Below, in pieces: positions 1 to 5,688 of a stretch of 24,658 bases of DNA. The translations under genes were made by a program, and so were the position numbers. The notes beneath the pieces are model-generated. The model worked only from the letters and a program-made list of their open reading frames with translations, did not search any database and was not told the origin of the DNA. Each line of letters opens with the position of its first letter. The stretch's first letter is position 1. The stretch is from IMG/VR virus record IMGVR_UViG_3300049597_000054, positions 1 to 24,658 of that record; one strand, given 5' to 3'. The DNA is from a virus.

Positions 1-1118
1 TCTATGATATCACTATTTGTAGCACGACCAAGTGCTAAAACCCAGTCAGCATCGTAAGCAATCTGACGTGACCATGCAGTTTGTCCCAGAGTTGGAACAC
101 CACTTAGGTCATTCACGTCGTCTGGGGTAGCTGATGAGATAGCAATGATTGGAACCTCTTCACCAATAGCCAATAGCTTTAGTTCACGAGATAGGTTCTT
201 CATACGAACAACTTCATTCTCAGACCTTTGGTTTGGACTCATTAGCTGTAGGTAGTCCACAATAATAAAGTCAGGCCTATACTGGTCAATCTTTCCACGA
301 ACAACTGATGGATTAATTTCTCCACCTGAATCATTAGAGATGATGTGAAACTCTGGCTTACCAGTCATCTCTTTGGCATACCACTTCTTTAGCATGTCTA
401 GCTCAATCTCACCATTGCTAATCTTACGATGTGACCAAATACCCTCACCCATAATTGTTAAAACACGATTACGAACTTCTGTCTCTGACATTTCTAGAGA
501 TATGATTAGTGGTGACTTTCCTTGCTTCCATGCTTGTACCGCAAAATATAGAGCCATCCAAGACTTACCAATACCTGGATAAGCTAAGAATACACCAAGC
601 TGTCCTGGCATAATGCCAGCTGGTAGATAATTGTCAAACCCTGGCAGGTTAGTCTTAATACCAGTTATTCCCAAAGCTTGCTGTGCTTTTACATTTTCAA
701 AGTATGCAATTGTTGACTCAAGATCTGTAACGTCAATGTCACGAATGGCAGATGTGTTTTTCTTTAACTCTGAAGTTTTTGTAATTAGCTGTTCAAGAGC
801 CTTGTTTCCTTCTCCAGACTGAACTTCTCCTGCAGCAACACGAAGAATATCTTTAAGGCTATCTGTTAGATACTCACCCTGAAGCTGTTCTAGATGATGC
901 TTTGTTGAGCCTATGCCCTCGTCTACAGAAAAATCACGGAACTTTTCAACAACTAATTCTTTTGGAGGAACTGCTTGATTGATTTCAAAATATTTACGAA
1001 TAAATTCCCAGATGTCTCCGTGGGTTCTAAGTAGTTTTTCTACATCAGCTTGTAGCAAGACATGCATCTGCTTATCTTCAAGCAGTGCTGATATCACTTT
1101 TGATTCTGTGCTACTCAC
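1..1118 (-). CDS. DnaB-type replicative helicase (3' end beyond window)
   Basis: This is an ATP-driven, ring-forming helicase expected to unwind DNA at the phage replication fork. It begins at GTG 1116-1118 and stays open to base 1, giving 372 residues with no stop, so the C-terminus is missing. The RecA-like core is clear: Walker A AYPGIGKS at about residues 179-186 (K185), SLEMSE with the likely catalytic glutamate E209, and Walker B IIVDYLQLM with D288. About 170 residues precede Walker A, which fits a small DnaB N-terminal domain; no primase motif is seen, so it is not a T7 gp4-like fusion. The first Walker A residue is Ala where Gly is usual. The AAGGTGG ribosome site lies just upstream, and the GTG overlaps the stop of the preceding gene (GTGAGTAG), suggesting translational coupling. 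The helicase assignment is confident from the motifs; the partner loader is not known. Confidence 0.94.
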   Translation of the reverse strand, partial: MSSTESKVISALLEDKQMHVLLQADVEKLLRTHGDIWEFIRKYFEINQAVPPKELVVEKFRDFSVDEGIGSTKHHLEQLQGEYLTDSLKDILRVAAGEVQSGEGNKALEQLITKTSELKKNTSAIRDIDVTDLESTIAYFENVKAQQALGITGIKTNLPGFDNYLPAGIMPGQLGVFLAYPGIGKSWMALYFAVQAWKQGKSPLIISLEMSETEVRNRVLTIMGEGIWSHRKISNGEIELDMLKKWYAKEMTGKPEFHIISNDSGGEINPSVVRGKIDQYRPDFIIVDYLQLMSPNQRSENEVVRMKNLSRELKLLAIGEEVPIIAISSATPDDVNDLSGVPTLGQTAWSRQIAYDADWVLALGRATNSDII

Positions 1119-1419
1119 TTAGCCACCTTTTTGCCATCTCTCTACGCTCTGCTCGTTCTCTTTCATCTTTAGCTTTATCACCCATTGCCTGCAAAAGTTT
1201 TTCTGCATTGTAGGCATAAAATGTCCAGCTTGGGGATTGTGCTACCTCAAAATAATAGTACACTAGTCTTAAGGATAAGTCAAGACCAAAGGATTCAATG
1301 ACAGCATCAGCTGCCCATTGCTCTGAATTTAAATTTAGTAATGGCTTAGCACCATACTTCTTTAAGTGTTGACTAGAGTAGGTGCCTAGCAAAGCCATAC
1401 GGTCTTTGCGAGCTGCCAC
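1111..1419 (-). CDS. Small protein upstream of the helicase, possible helicase loader or accessory
   Basis: A 102-residue soluble protein of unknown function. It is rich in predicted helix, with an aromatic stretch (LVYYYFEVAQ, about residues 52-61), and ends in a strongly charged helix (residues about 82-98, many Lys/Glu/Arg). There is no signal peptide or membrane segment. The start is GTG 1417-1419, sharing one base with the stop of the upstream gene (TAGTG), and its own stop overlaps the helicase start, so three genes are translated as a coupled unit. A small helical protein directly upstream of a phage dnaB-like gene is often a loader or fork-assembly factor. That role is inferred only from position and size, because I recognise no diagnostic motif. 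An alternative start at residue 8 has no better ribosome site, so the longer form is kept. Confidence 0.7.
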   Translation of the reverse strand: MAARKDRMALLGTYSSQHLKKYGAKPLLNLNSEQWAADAVIESFGLDLSLRLVYYYFEVAQSPSWTFYAYNAEKLLQAMGDKAKDERERAERREMAKRWLSE

Positions 1420-1625
1420 TATTCGTCTATCTCAGTTTTAGCTTCGTTAATTTTGTCTGCAAGCTTTGCTTCTACAAAACTGTAGACACGCTCAAAAGCT
1501 TCATTGACAGTCTCACTATCACGACGTGAGTCAACAACGCCAATGTCAACTCTTAGCGACTGAAAATTACCTAGGTTAAGTGTATATCCTAGTGTAACGT
1601 TTACCTTAGTGTCTTCGTTGTTCAT
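1419..1625 (-). CDS. Small conserved phage protein of unknown function in the replication operon
   Basis: A 68-residue protein. The N-terminal half is beta-like (VNVTLGYTLNLGNFQSLRVD) and the C-terminal half is a charged amphipathic helix (NEAFERVYSFVEAKLADKI). I associate this pattern, a 'LNLGNF/Y' strand pair followed by a 'EAFERVYxFVExKL' helix, with short proteins in phage replication clusters, but I cannot attach a function. A nucleic-acid-binding accessory would fit its position. The start is ATG at 1623-1625 with a strong GGAGGGG ribosome site about 8 bases upstream. It is the first gene after the strong promoter at 1703-1731, and its stop overlaps the start of the next gene. The short length and clean ribosome site make it a real gene with fairly high confidence. 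Confidence 0.72.
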   Translation of the reverse strand: MNNEDTKVNVTLGYTLNLGNFQSLRVDIGVVDSRRDSETVNEAFERVYSFVEAKLADKINEAKTEIDE

Positions 1626-1644
1626 TTATCTACCCCTCCAGGCA

Positions 1645-2187
1645 TTATATTGATTCGCTCCAAACAGGAATGTATCTACCATCTTCTGTTCTTGTATAAG
1701 TCAGTATACCATCTCCCATGCGCCTTGTCAACTCTTGATTGGTGGGGGTCATATTATTAGTAATAAGACCATCTTTTCTTGGTTGACCAATGTGTATTGA
1801 CGCTAGGATACTGCGAATTTCTTTGACTTGTGATTCTGAGTAGTAGCTTCTTATCTGCCACCCAGTTTTTCCATCCTTAGATGAACCCATAGGTTCTGGG
1901 ATTACTCCCCTTTTCATCAGGCTTGGCATATACTTTTTATGACGATTAACTAACTTAGCAGTTTCTCCTACTGTATATGCACGTTCTCTATTACGTTTAA
2001 AATCTGAGGTAAAACAAGTTTCCATTCTATCTTTAGTTATATTATAAAATGTAACCATTCCAGTAGAGCGACTTGTGTGATGTGGTCTTACAAGATCTCC
2101 ATTTAAGAACCAAACTTTTTTATTGCCAGAAATTGCTGGATCGCTATTATAGGTTTCTACTAAAAGACGTTTTTGTTTTTCTTGCAT
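1645..2187 (-). CDS. MerR-like helix-turn-helix DNA-binding protein
   Basis: A 180-residue predicted DNA-binding protein. Residues about 70-128 read as a winged-helix/MerR-like unit: YTVGETAKLVNRHKKYMPSL is a helix-turn-helix with the typical 'T..E.A.L......L..L...G.IP' spacing, and a wing follows (GWQIRSYYSESQVKEIRSIL). The N-terminal 65 residues look beta-rich, and the C-terminal 50 residues are polar. No effector-binding domain is visible. The ATG overlaps the stop of the upstream tail gene (TAATG), so it is probably co-translated with it. It sits exactly between the tail genes and the replication genes and is flanked by two strong promoters, including one inside its own 3' end. A regulator of the structural-to-replication boundary is therefore attractive, but that is inference; a structural DNA-binding protein or recombination accessory is also possible. 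Confidence 0.75.
   Translation of the reverse strand: MQEKQKRLLVETYNSDPAISGNKKVWFLNGDLVRPHHTSRSTGMVTFYNITKDRMETCFTSDFKRNRERAYTVGETAKLVNRHKKYMPSLMKRGVIPEPMGSSKDGKTGWQIRSYYSESQVKEIRSILASIHIGQPRKDGLITNNMTPTNQELTRRMGDGILTYTRTEDGRYIPVWSESI
1703..1731 (-). promoter_or_regulatory. Strong sigma70-type promoter for the replication operon
   Basis: On the minus strand the sequence is TTGACA (1726-1731), a 17-base spacer, then TATACT (1703-1708) preceded by TGG, an extended -10. All six -35 bases and five of six -10 bases match consensus. It lies inside the 3' end of the HTH gene. Transcription would start near 1696, in front of the small protein gene at 1625 and the helicase. Confidence 0.7.
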
Positions 2188-2630
2188 TAATTTGGAATTC
2201 CGATTATAATTAGATTAACTGTTGTGGATGCATTTCCAGCAGTATCAAACCTAACTAAACCAGTTAATCCATTTGCATCAACACTTGTTAGCACAACAGT
2301 AGCTCCATCTCCTGCAGTATTAACACCTCCAGTATTTACAATTGTTGCAGTTACGATTGGTGTGTATTTAAAATTTGCGTTAAATGGGTACTCAAAAGTT
2401 TTTGTAGATCCAGCCAATGCTTGTCCAGCTGGAATGTTAACAGATCCACCAATCATTCTTACTTCTGAAGTTTTAATATCTTGTTTTCCAGCTGATGTTG
2501 TGTCAATGCTTGTATAATTATATCCAGTTGTTGAAAGCTGGTCAGATAGTTGATTTACAGCATTAGTAATCTGGTAGATATAACTAACGTCAATTGGCTG
2601 CCCTCGTTCAGGTAGTGGTATTTTTGCCAT
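2187..2630 (-). CDS. Small tail fibre/adhesin-like protein with C-terminal beta domain
   Basis: A 147-residue protein with two parts. Residues about 10-50 form a polar, heptad-like helix (YIYQITNAVNQLSDQL) typical of trimerising fibre stems. Residues about 75-147 are beta-rich: FEYPFNANFKYTPIVTATI is followed by alternating Val/Thr strands and a final hydrophobic strand NLIIIGI. The phrase 'F.Y.F...F..TPIV.A.I' resembles H-type lectin-like receptor-binding domains, though I cannot confirm this without a structure search. The ATG is preceded by AAGGAG at the ideal distance. A perfect consensus promoter (2651-2679) stands just upstream, so this gene can be transcribed separately from the tail operon. 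Its stop overlaps the HTH gene. It is the last tail-type gene of the module; alternatives are a head fibre or a decoration protein. Confidence 0.68.
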   Translation of the reverse strand: MAKIPLPERGQPIDVSYIYQITNAVNQLSDQLSTTGYNYTSIDTTSAGKQDIKTSEVRMIGGSVNIPAGQALAGSTKTFEYPFNANFKYTPIVTATIVNTGGVNTAGDGATVVLTSVDANGLTGLVRFDTAGNASTTVNLIIIGIPN

Positions 2631-2640
2631 GTTTTTCTCC

Positions 2641-3090
2641 TTATGATTCTATTATATTGTCTAGCTCACATATTGTCAAGACTTGTGATATTTCTTTAAC
2701 AATGCTTTCAATCTGTATAACAACTTCTACTGAAGTCGTTCCAGCTGGAGCTATTATTGAATAAGTATGAATTGGCGATGTTCCGTGATAAAAAAAGGGA
2801 TCGCCATCAAAACTAATAAAAATATCATACCTTGGACGATTAACTTCATCATCCCAAACAATTGTAACTGATGAACCAGAAACTGTTAATTCTCCTGAAA
2901 CTTGTGGTGGCAAAGACTGTAAAGAAAAAACTGTTAATGGTGTTATTTCTGACCAGTGAGAAAACTTATTTCTGTCTTCTGACACAATACGGTATCTTAG
3001 AAGGTGTCCATAAACATCTTCTGCTAACTTTGCTAAAGGGGGAAAGTCTTCTTTTCTAATAATAACTTTTTTAATTCCAGAATCAGCCAC
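2641..3090 (-). CDS. Minor tail protein with fibronectin-III-like segments
   Basis: A 149-residue structural protein. Residues about 25-55 (LLRYRIVSEDRNKFSHWS) look like the end of a fibronectin type III-like domain. Residues about 62-140 form a second beta-sandwich-like segment with the pattern 'VTIVWDDE..RP.YDIF...DG..FYHGTSPIHTYS', which I associate with minor tail proteins of phages related to those of actinobacteria. No enzymatic residues are apparent, so the probable role is a structural or adhesive part of the tail tip. The start is GTG 3088-3090, sharing one base with the stop of the preceding gene (TAGTG). The ribosome site is weak (GGATGTG), so translation probably depends on coupling. 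The 3' end carries the perfect promoter for the next gene. Confidence 0.72.
   Translation of the reverse strand: MADSGIKKVIIRKEDFPPLAKLAEDVYGHLLRYRIVSEDRNKFSHWSEITPLTVFSLQSLPPQVSGELTVSGSSVTIVWDDEVNRPRYDIFISFDGDPFFYHGTSPIHTYSIIAPAGTTSVEVVIQIESIVKEISQVLTICELDNIIES
2651..2679 (-). promoter_or_regulatory. Perfect-consensus sigma70 promoter
   Basis: On the minus strand this reads TTGACA (2674-2679), exactly 17 bases, TATAAT (2651-2656). All twelve hexamer bases and the spacer are consensus. It overlaps the 3' end of the upstream minor tail gene. The predicted transcription start is near 2644, just before the AAGGAG ribosome site of the gene starting at 2630. Confidence 0.78.
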
Positions 3091-4895
3091 TACGTCACAT
3101 CCAATATAAATCTATATTCAATATAGTTGCTAGTGTTTTCAGACTTTACGATTGTAGTTGCAGAAGAATTTTGAACAATAGAATATCCAGTTAGTCCATA
3201 CAAAGGATTTACAGTGTTTACGTTATCAAGCCTTAAAGCGTCTAGCGAAATGTAAAATTCACCACTTGCGTATTGTGCTTCTCCGTCTGGATCTAACGCT
3301 GCTGAAGTAACGTTTCCATTAGTTTTAGCATAAGTAAATGTAGTTGCTGTTGGTGTTCCAGTAATTAAATGGATACCATTAAAAATTGAATCAATGCCGC
3401 TAATTTTTACATAATCGCCTGTTGTAAAAGAATGATTTTCGCTTGTTGTTAGGGTTGCAACATTAGTTGTTAATGCTTTGTTGGTTATTAAAATTGTATC
3501 AGTGGTCGTTGCATAAATTCTAACAATTGAAACATTTTTCCAGGAAAATTGTCCAGTATTATAGAATAGTTCATCTAGTCTTTTTGTTGCAACAATGTAT
3601 CTATTGTCAGCAGAGTAGTCTTTTATTTTTTCTGATTCAATTTGCATCCATGCATATTGGCTTCTATCAGTATTGCTAAATTCAACAATGATATTTGCAG
3701 AAACTGGAATTGCATTAGACTCTCCAGTTACAGAGACTATAGAAAAGGCTAGCTTGATTAGATCTGATGATGAGTTTTTACTTAGATCTGTGGGCAGTCC
3801 AGTAATCTGTAAAAAGTTTGGAGTTCCGTTATATGTTAAAAAGTCTTCATCGTTAGAGTATATGTAAGAACTATTTCCTTTTAGCAATAAAACATTTGAA
3901 AGATATCTTGGTCTTTCGTATCTTTCTATTCTTGTTGTATTAGAAAAAATAGCATTGCTAGCTGTGGTTTTAATTGCCAGAGGCTTTAGTGTTTCTGTAC
4001 CTGATGTGCCTTCAAGATCAACGCTAATGACGTTAGAGCCATTGATGATAGAGTTTTGAGCTTCAACAAAGTTTGAATTTATTGAAGATGCATTGCTTAC
4101 GCTATTACTAGAAACTAGTTGCCAAGGCTCTTCGCCAGAAAAAGCAGATATTGTTTTACTGTCGTATCTTCCTGCTGCTGAGTTAGATCCTGCAGAATAA
4201 ATTCCAATTTCTGAAATTTCGTATCTCTCTTCAGTTGGTAGCTGTGCAGTTAAAATAATTTTATTAACACCATCGTCATTTACATATCCACGTGAAGAAA
4301 TTGGAACACGAAGCATTTCAAAATCTAAAACATTTTTGTTTGGATCAATTTGTAAGTATAAAGTTGCTCCAGAAAGATTTGTTGTTGGTCCTGGAGTAAC
4401 TATAAAGTTTGTGCTAGAACTAATCGCTGTAATAATTGTATCAGTAGTTGTACTGAATACTCCAGTTCCAGCAGTGATAGTTACTTTTGCACCTACCCAC
4501 AATCCTTCTGTAGATGCTGCAGATAAAACTTGTGCAACTATTCCAGTATTGAAGGTAATAGCCCCAACTGTGTTTGTAGTTGTTGATGTTACTGTAATTA
4601 TTGTTGGACCATCAATGCTTGTTATTGTTGTTATGCCACCAAAAACTCCTGTTCCCGCAGTTTTTGTAACTCTCATTCCTACCACTAATCCAACAGTAGA
4701 CGAAAGACCAGTAACTTGTGTTGCCAAAGTTGTAGACAAAATCTCTCCAGACAATGTTGCAGTTGATACTCCAGATTTTGTGGTAATGTTTGGTCTTGGA
4801 GCAGGTCCACATCCAACTGCGACATATGAGGCATATGCTGGAGTGTCTCCAATGAGATACTTTGCAATAATGCTTTTTCCAGTATTAGTTATCAT
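3090..4895 (-). CDS. Minor tail protein carrying inserted beta modules
   Basis: A 601-residue minor tail or fibre protein. The N-terminus (MITNTGKSIIAKYLIGDTPAYASYVAVGCG) and residues about 188-250 (DFEMLRVPISSRG, then AQLPTEERYEISEIGIYSAGS) together look like one attachment domain common in minor tail proteins. They are separated here by two Gly/Thr-rich modules (residues about 48-183). A second region (about 325-600) looks like a jelly-roll (strand pairs such as VSIVRIYATTT and EFYISLDALRLDN), and it too is interrupted, by a different module at 471-541. The start is ATG with an AGGA ribosome site, two bases after the preceding stop, and a TGGTATAAT element lies just upstream. The protein probably links the tail tip to receptor-binding parts. 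Family membership is from pattern recognition; the fold claims are inference. Confidence 0.78.
   Translation of the reverse strand: MITNTGKSIIAKYLIGDTPAYASYVAVGCGPAPRPNITTKSGVSTATLSGEILSTTLATQVTGLSSTVGLVVGMRVTKTAGTGVFGGITTITSIDGPTIITVTSTTTNTVGAITFNTGIVAQVLSAASTEGLWVGAKVTITAGTGVFSTTTDTIITAISSSTNFIVTPGPTTNLSGATLYLQIDPNKNVLDFEMLRVPISSRGYVNDDGVNKIILTAQLPTEERYEISEIGIYSAGSNSAAGRYDSKTISAFSGEEPWQLVSSNSVSNASSINSNFVEAQNSIINGSNVISVDLEGTSGTETLKPLAIKTTASNAIFSNTTRIERYERPRYLSNVLLLKGNSSYIYSNDEDFLTYNGTPNFLQITGLPTDLSKNSSSDLIKLAFSIVSVTGESNAIPVSANIIVEFSNTDRSQYAWMQIESEKIKDYSADNRYIVATKRLDELFYNTGQFSWKNVSIVRIYATTTDTILITNKALTTNVATLTTSENHSFTTGDYVKISGIDSIFNGIHLITGTPTATTFTYAKTNGNVTSAALDPDGEAQYASGEFYISLDALRLDNVNTVNPLYGLTGYSIVQNSSATTIVKSENTSNYIEYRFILDVT
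3273..3485 (-). repeat. Inserted beta module in minor tail protein (residues ~471-541)
   Basis: This segment encodes a self-contained module with the pattern 'N.ATLTT...H.FTTGDYVKISGID..FNG...ITG.PTATTFTYA'. It separates two strands of what looks like one jelly-roll (SIVRIYATTT before, EFYISLDALRLDN after). Modules of this type occur scattered in phage virion proteins. Its boundaries are estimates. Confidence 0.55.
4347..4754 (-). repeat. Two tandem Gly/Thr-rich beta modules in minor tail protein (residues ~48-183)
   Basis: Two copies of a module of about 60-65 residues lie in tandem. Copy 1 has VTGLSSTVGLVVGMRVTKTAGTG and copy 2 has LSAASTEGLWVGAKVTITAGTG, each followed by 'VF' and a threonine-rich strand pair. 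The TAGTG core matches the modules in the 1731-residue tail protein at 6838-7674. They sit between two halves of an N-terminal attachment domain. Confidence 0.62.
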
Positions 4896-4897
4896 GT

Positions 4898-5686
4898 TTA
4901 AATTCCTATCTCTTCTATTATACCAGCACTGGCAATTTGAATTTCTATTTGTTCGTCAGATCTTATATTAATAAACTCTATAATAGCGTTTCCAGTTTGC
5001 CCTTCGGATTCAAGATAAAATGTTGCTCCATTTGGTCCACGACCAACATTTGGAATTTTACTTCTTAGGTTAATTAAAAAGTTTGAAAAAAACTTGTCTG
5101 ATGTTTCTTGCAACCTTAGTAGGGTAGTTGCATTATAGGTTTCTTGCAAGATTCCCAGATTTTTAAAGGGCTGATAGACAACACTTTGACCATTAACCGT
5201 ATCATTTCTTGCAATAGTTAAAAGCTCTTGACCACCAACATCTTCAAACAATAGATCAATAATGAGGTTATCGCTAAACGTTTCATCAATAAATTCTATG
5301 GTGTCAATTGGTGCACTCTTAATTCCTGTGTATTGTGGTGGGTCTGGAAGATTTAGTGTTGGTGGGGTTGGTGCTGGTTTGCTTCTTACTGGGGTTTGCG
5401 CCACTGGTGCAGTTGGTAAAGCTGCTGGGGCAGATGGTGCAGCAAATCGTGATGTAGCGGGTGCGACTGGTGGTAATGCTGCGACACGAGCCTTGTAATC
5501 TGTCTGACTAATAAACCCAGCTGCACCCAATCCAGAAGCCTTAAAAGCTGCCGCACTTGAAATCTGATCACTTTTTATTTGAGCAGCTTTTGCTGCGGCT
5601 CTTTCGTCTGCTTCTATTTGAGCTTTAGTTTTTGTTGGTGCAGCAGCTCTTTGTATTCTTGAGTTTGAGTCTTTACTAAGTGCCAT
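4898..5686 (-). CDS. Minor tail protein with Ala/Pro-rich linker
   Basis: A 262-residue structural protein in three parts. Residues about 1-65 are a polar, Ala/Lys/Asp-rich helix (QIEADERAAAKAAQIKSDQI). Residues about 70-120 are a Pro/Ala-rich flexible linker (PPVAPATSRFAAPSAPAALP). Residues about 125-262 are a compact globular part with mixed beta and helix (IDTIEFIDETFSDNLIIDLL; TTLLRLQETSDKFFSNFLINL). No enzymatic motif is recognised. The architecture (helix, flexible linker, globular head) suits a connector or fibre attached to the tail tip. The ATG has a GAGGTG ribosome site that overlaps the end of the preceding tail hub gene, so translation follows directly from it. The downstream minor tail gene starts two bases after the stop. 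Confidence 0.68.
   Translation of the reverse strand: MALSKDSNSRIQRAAAPTKTKAQIEADERAAAKAAQIKSDQISSAAAFKASGLGAAGFISQTDYKARVAALPPVAPATSRFAAPSAPAALPTAPVAQTPVRSKPAPTPPTLNLPDPPQYTGIKSAPIDTIEFIDETFSDNLIIDLLFEDVGGQELLTIARNDTVNGQSVVYQPFKNLGILQETYNATTLLRLQETSDKFFSNFLINLRSKIPNVGRGPNGATFYLESEGQTGNAIIEFINIRSDEQIEIQIASAGIIEEIGI
4917..4925 (-). promoter_or_regulatory. Extended -10 element TGGTATAAT before minor tail gene
   Basis: TGGTATAAT on the minus strand would start transcription near 4909-4910, about 15 bases before the ATG at 4895 and just before its AGGA ribosome site. No convincing -35 is seen. It is inside the 3' end of the preceding gene, so it may also be coincidental. Confidence 0.42.
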
Positions 5687-5688
5687 AG

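Noticed and set aside
631-660. TTGACA on the minus strand inside the helicase gene
   Set aside because: The sequence at the correct spacing (ATTATG or CATTAT) is a poor -10, and it is deep within the gene.
2041-2046. TATAAT on the minus strand inside the HTH gene
   Set aside because: No TG extension and no -35 at 16-18 bases; several such hexamers occur by chance in this AT-rich sequence.
4336-4971. A 211-codon open frame on the plus strand with hydrophobic composition
   Set aside because: It is antisense to the module repeats of the minor tail gene and spans the gene junction; the Val/Ile-rich look comes from complementing Thr/Asn codons.
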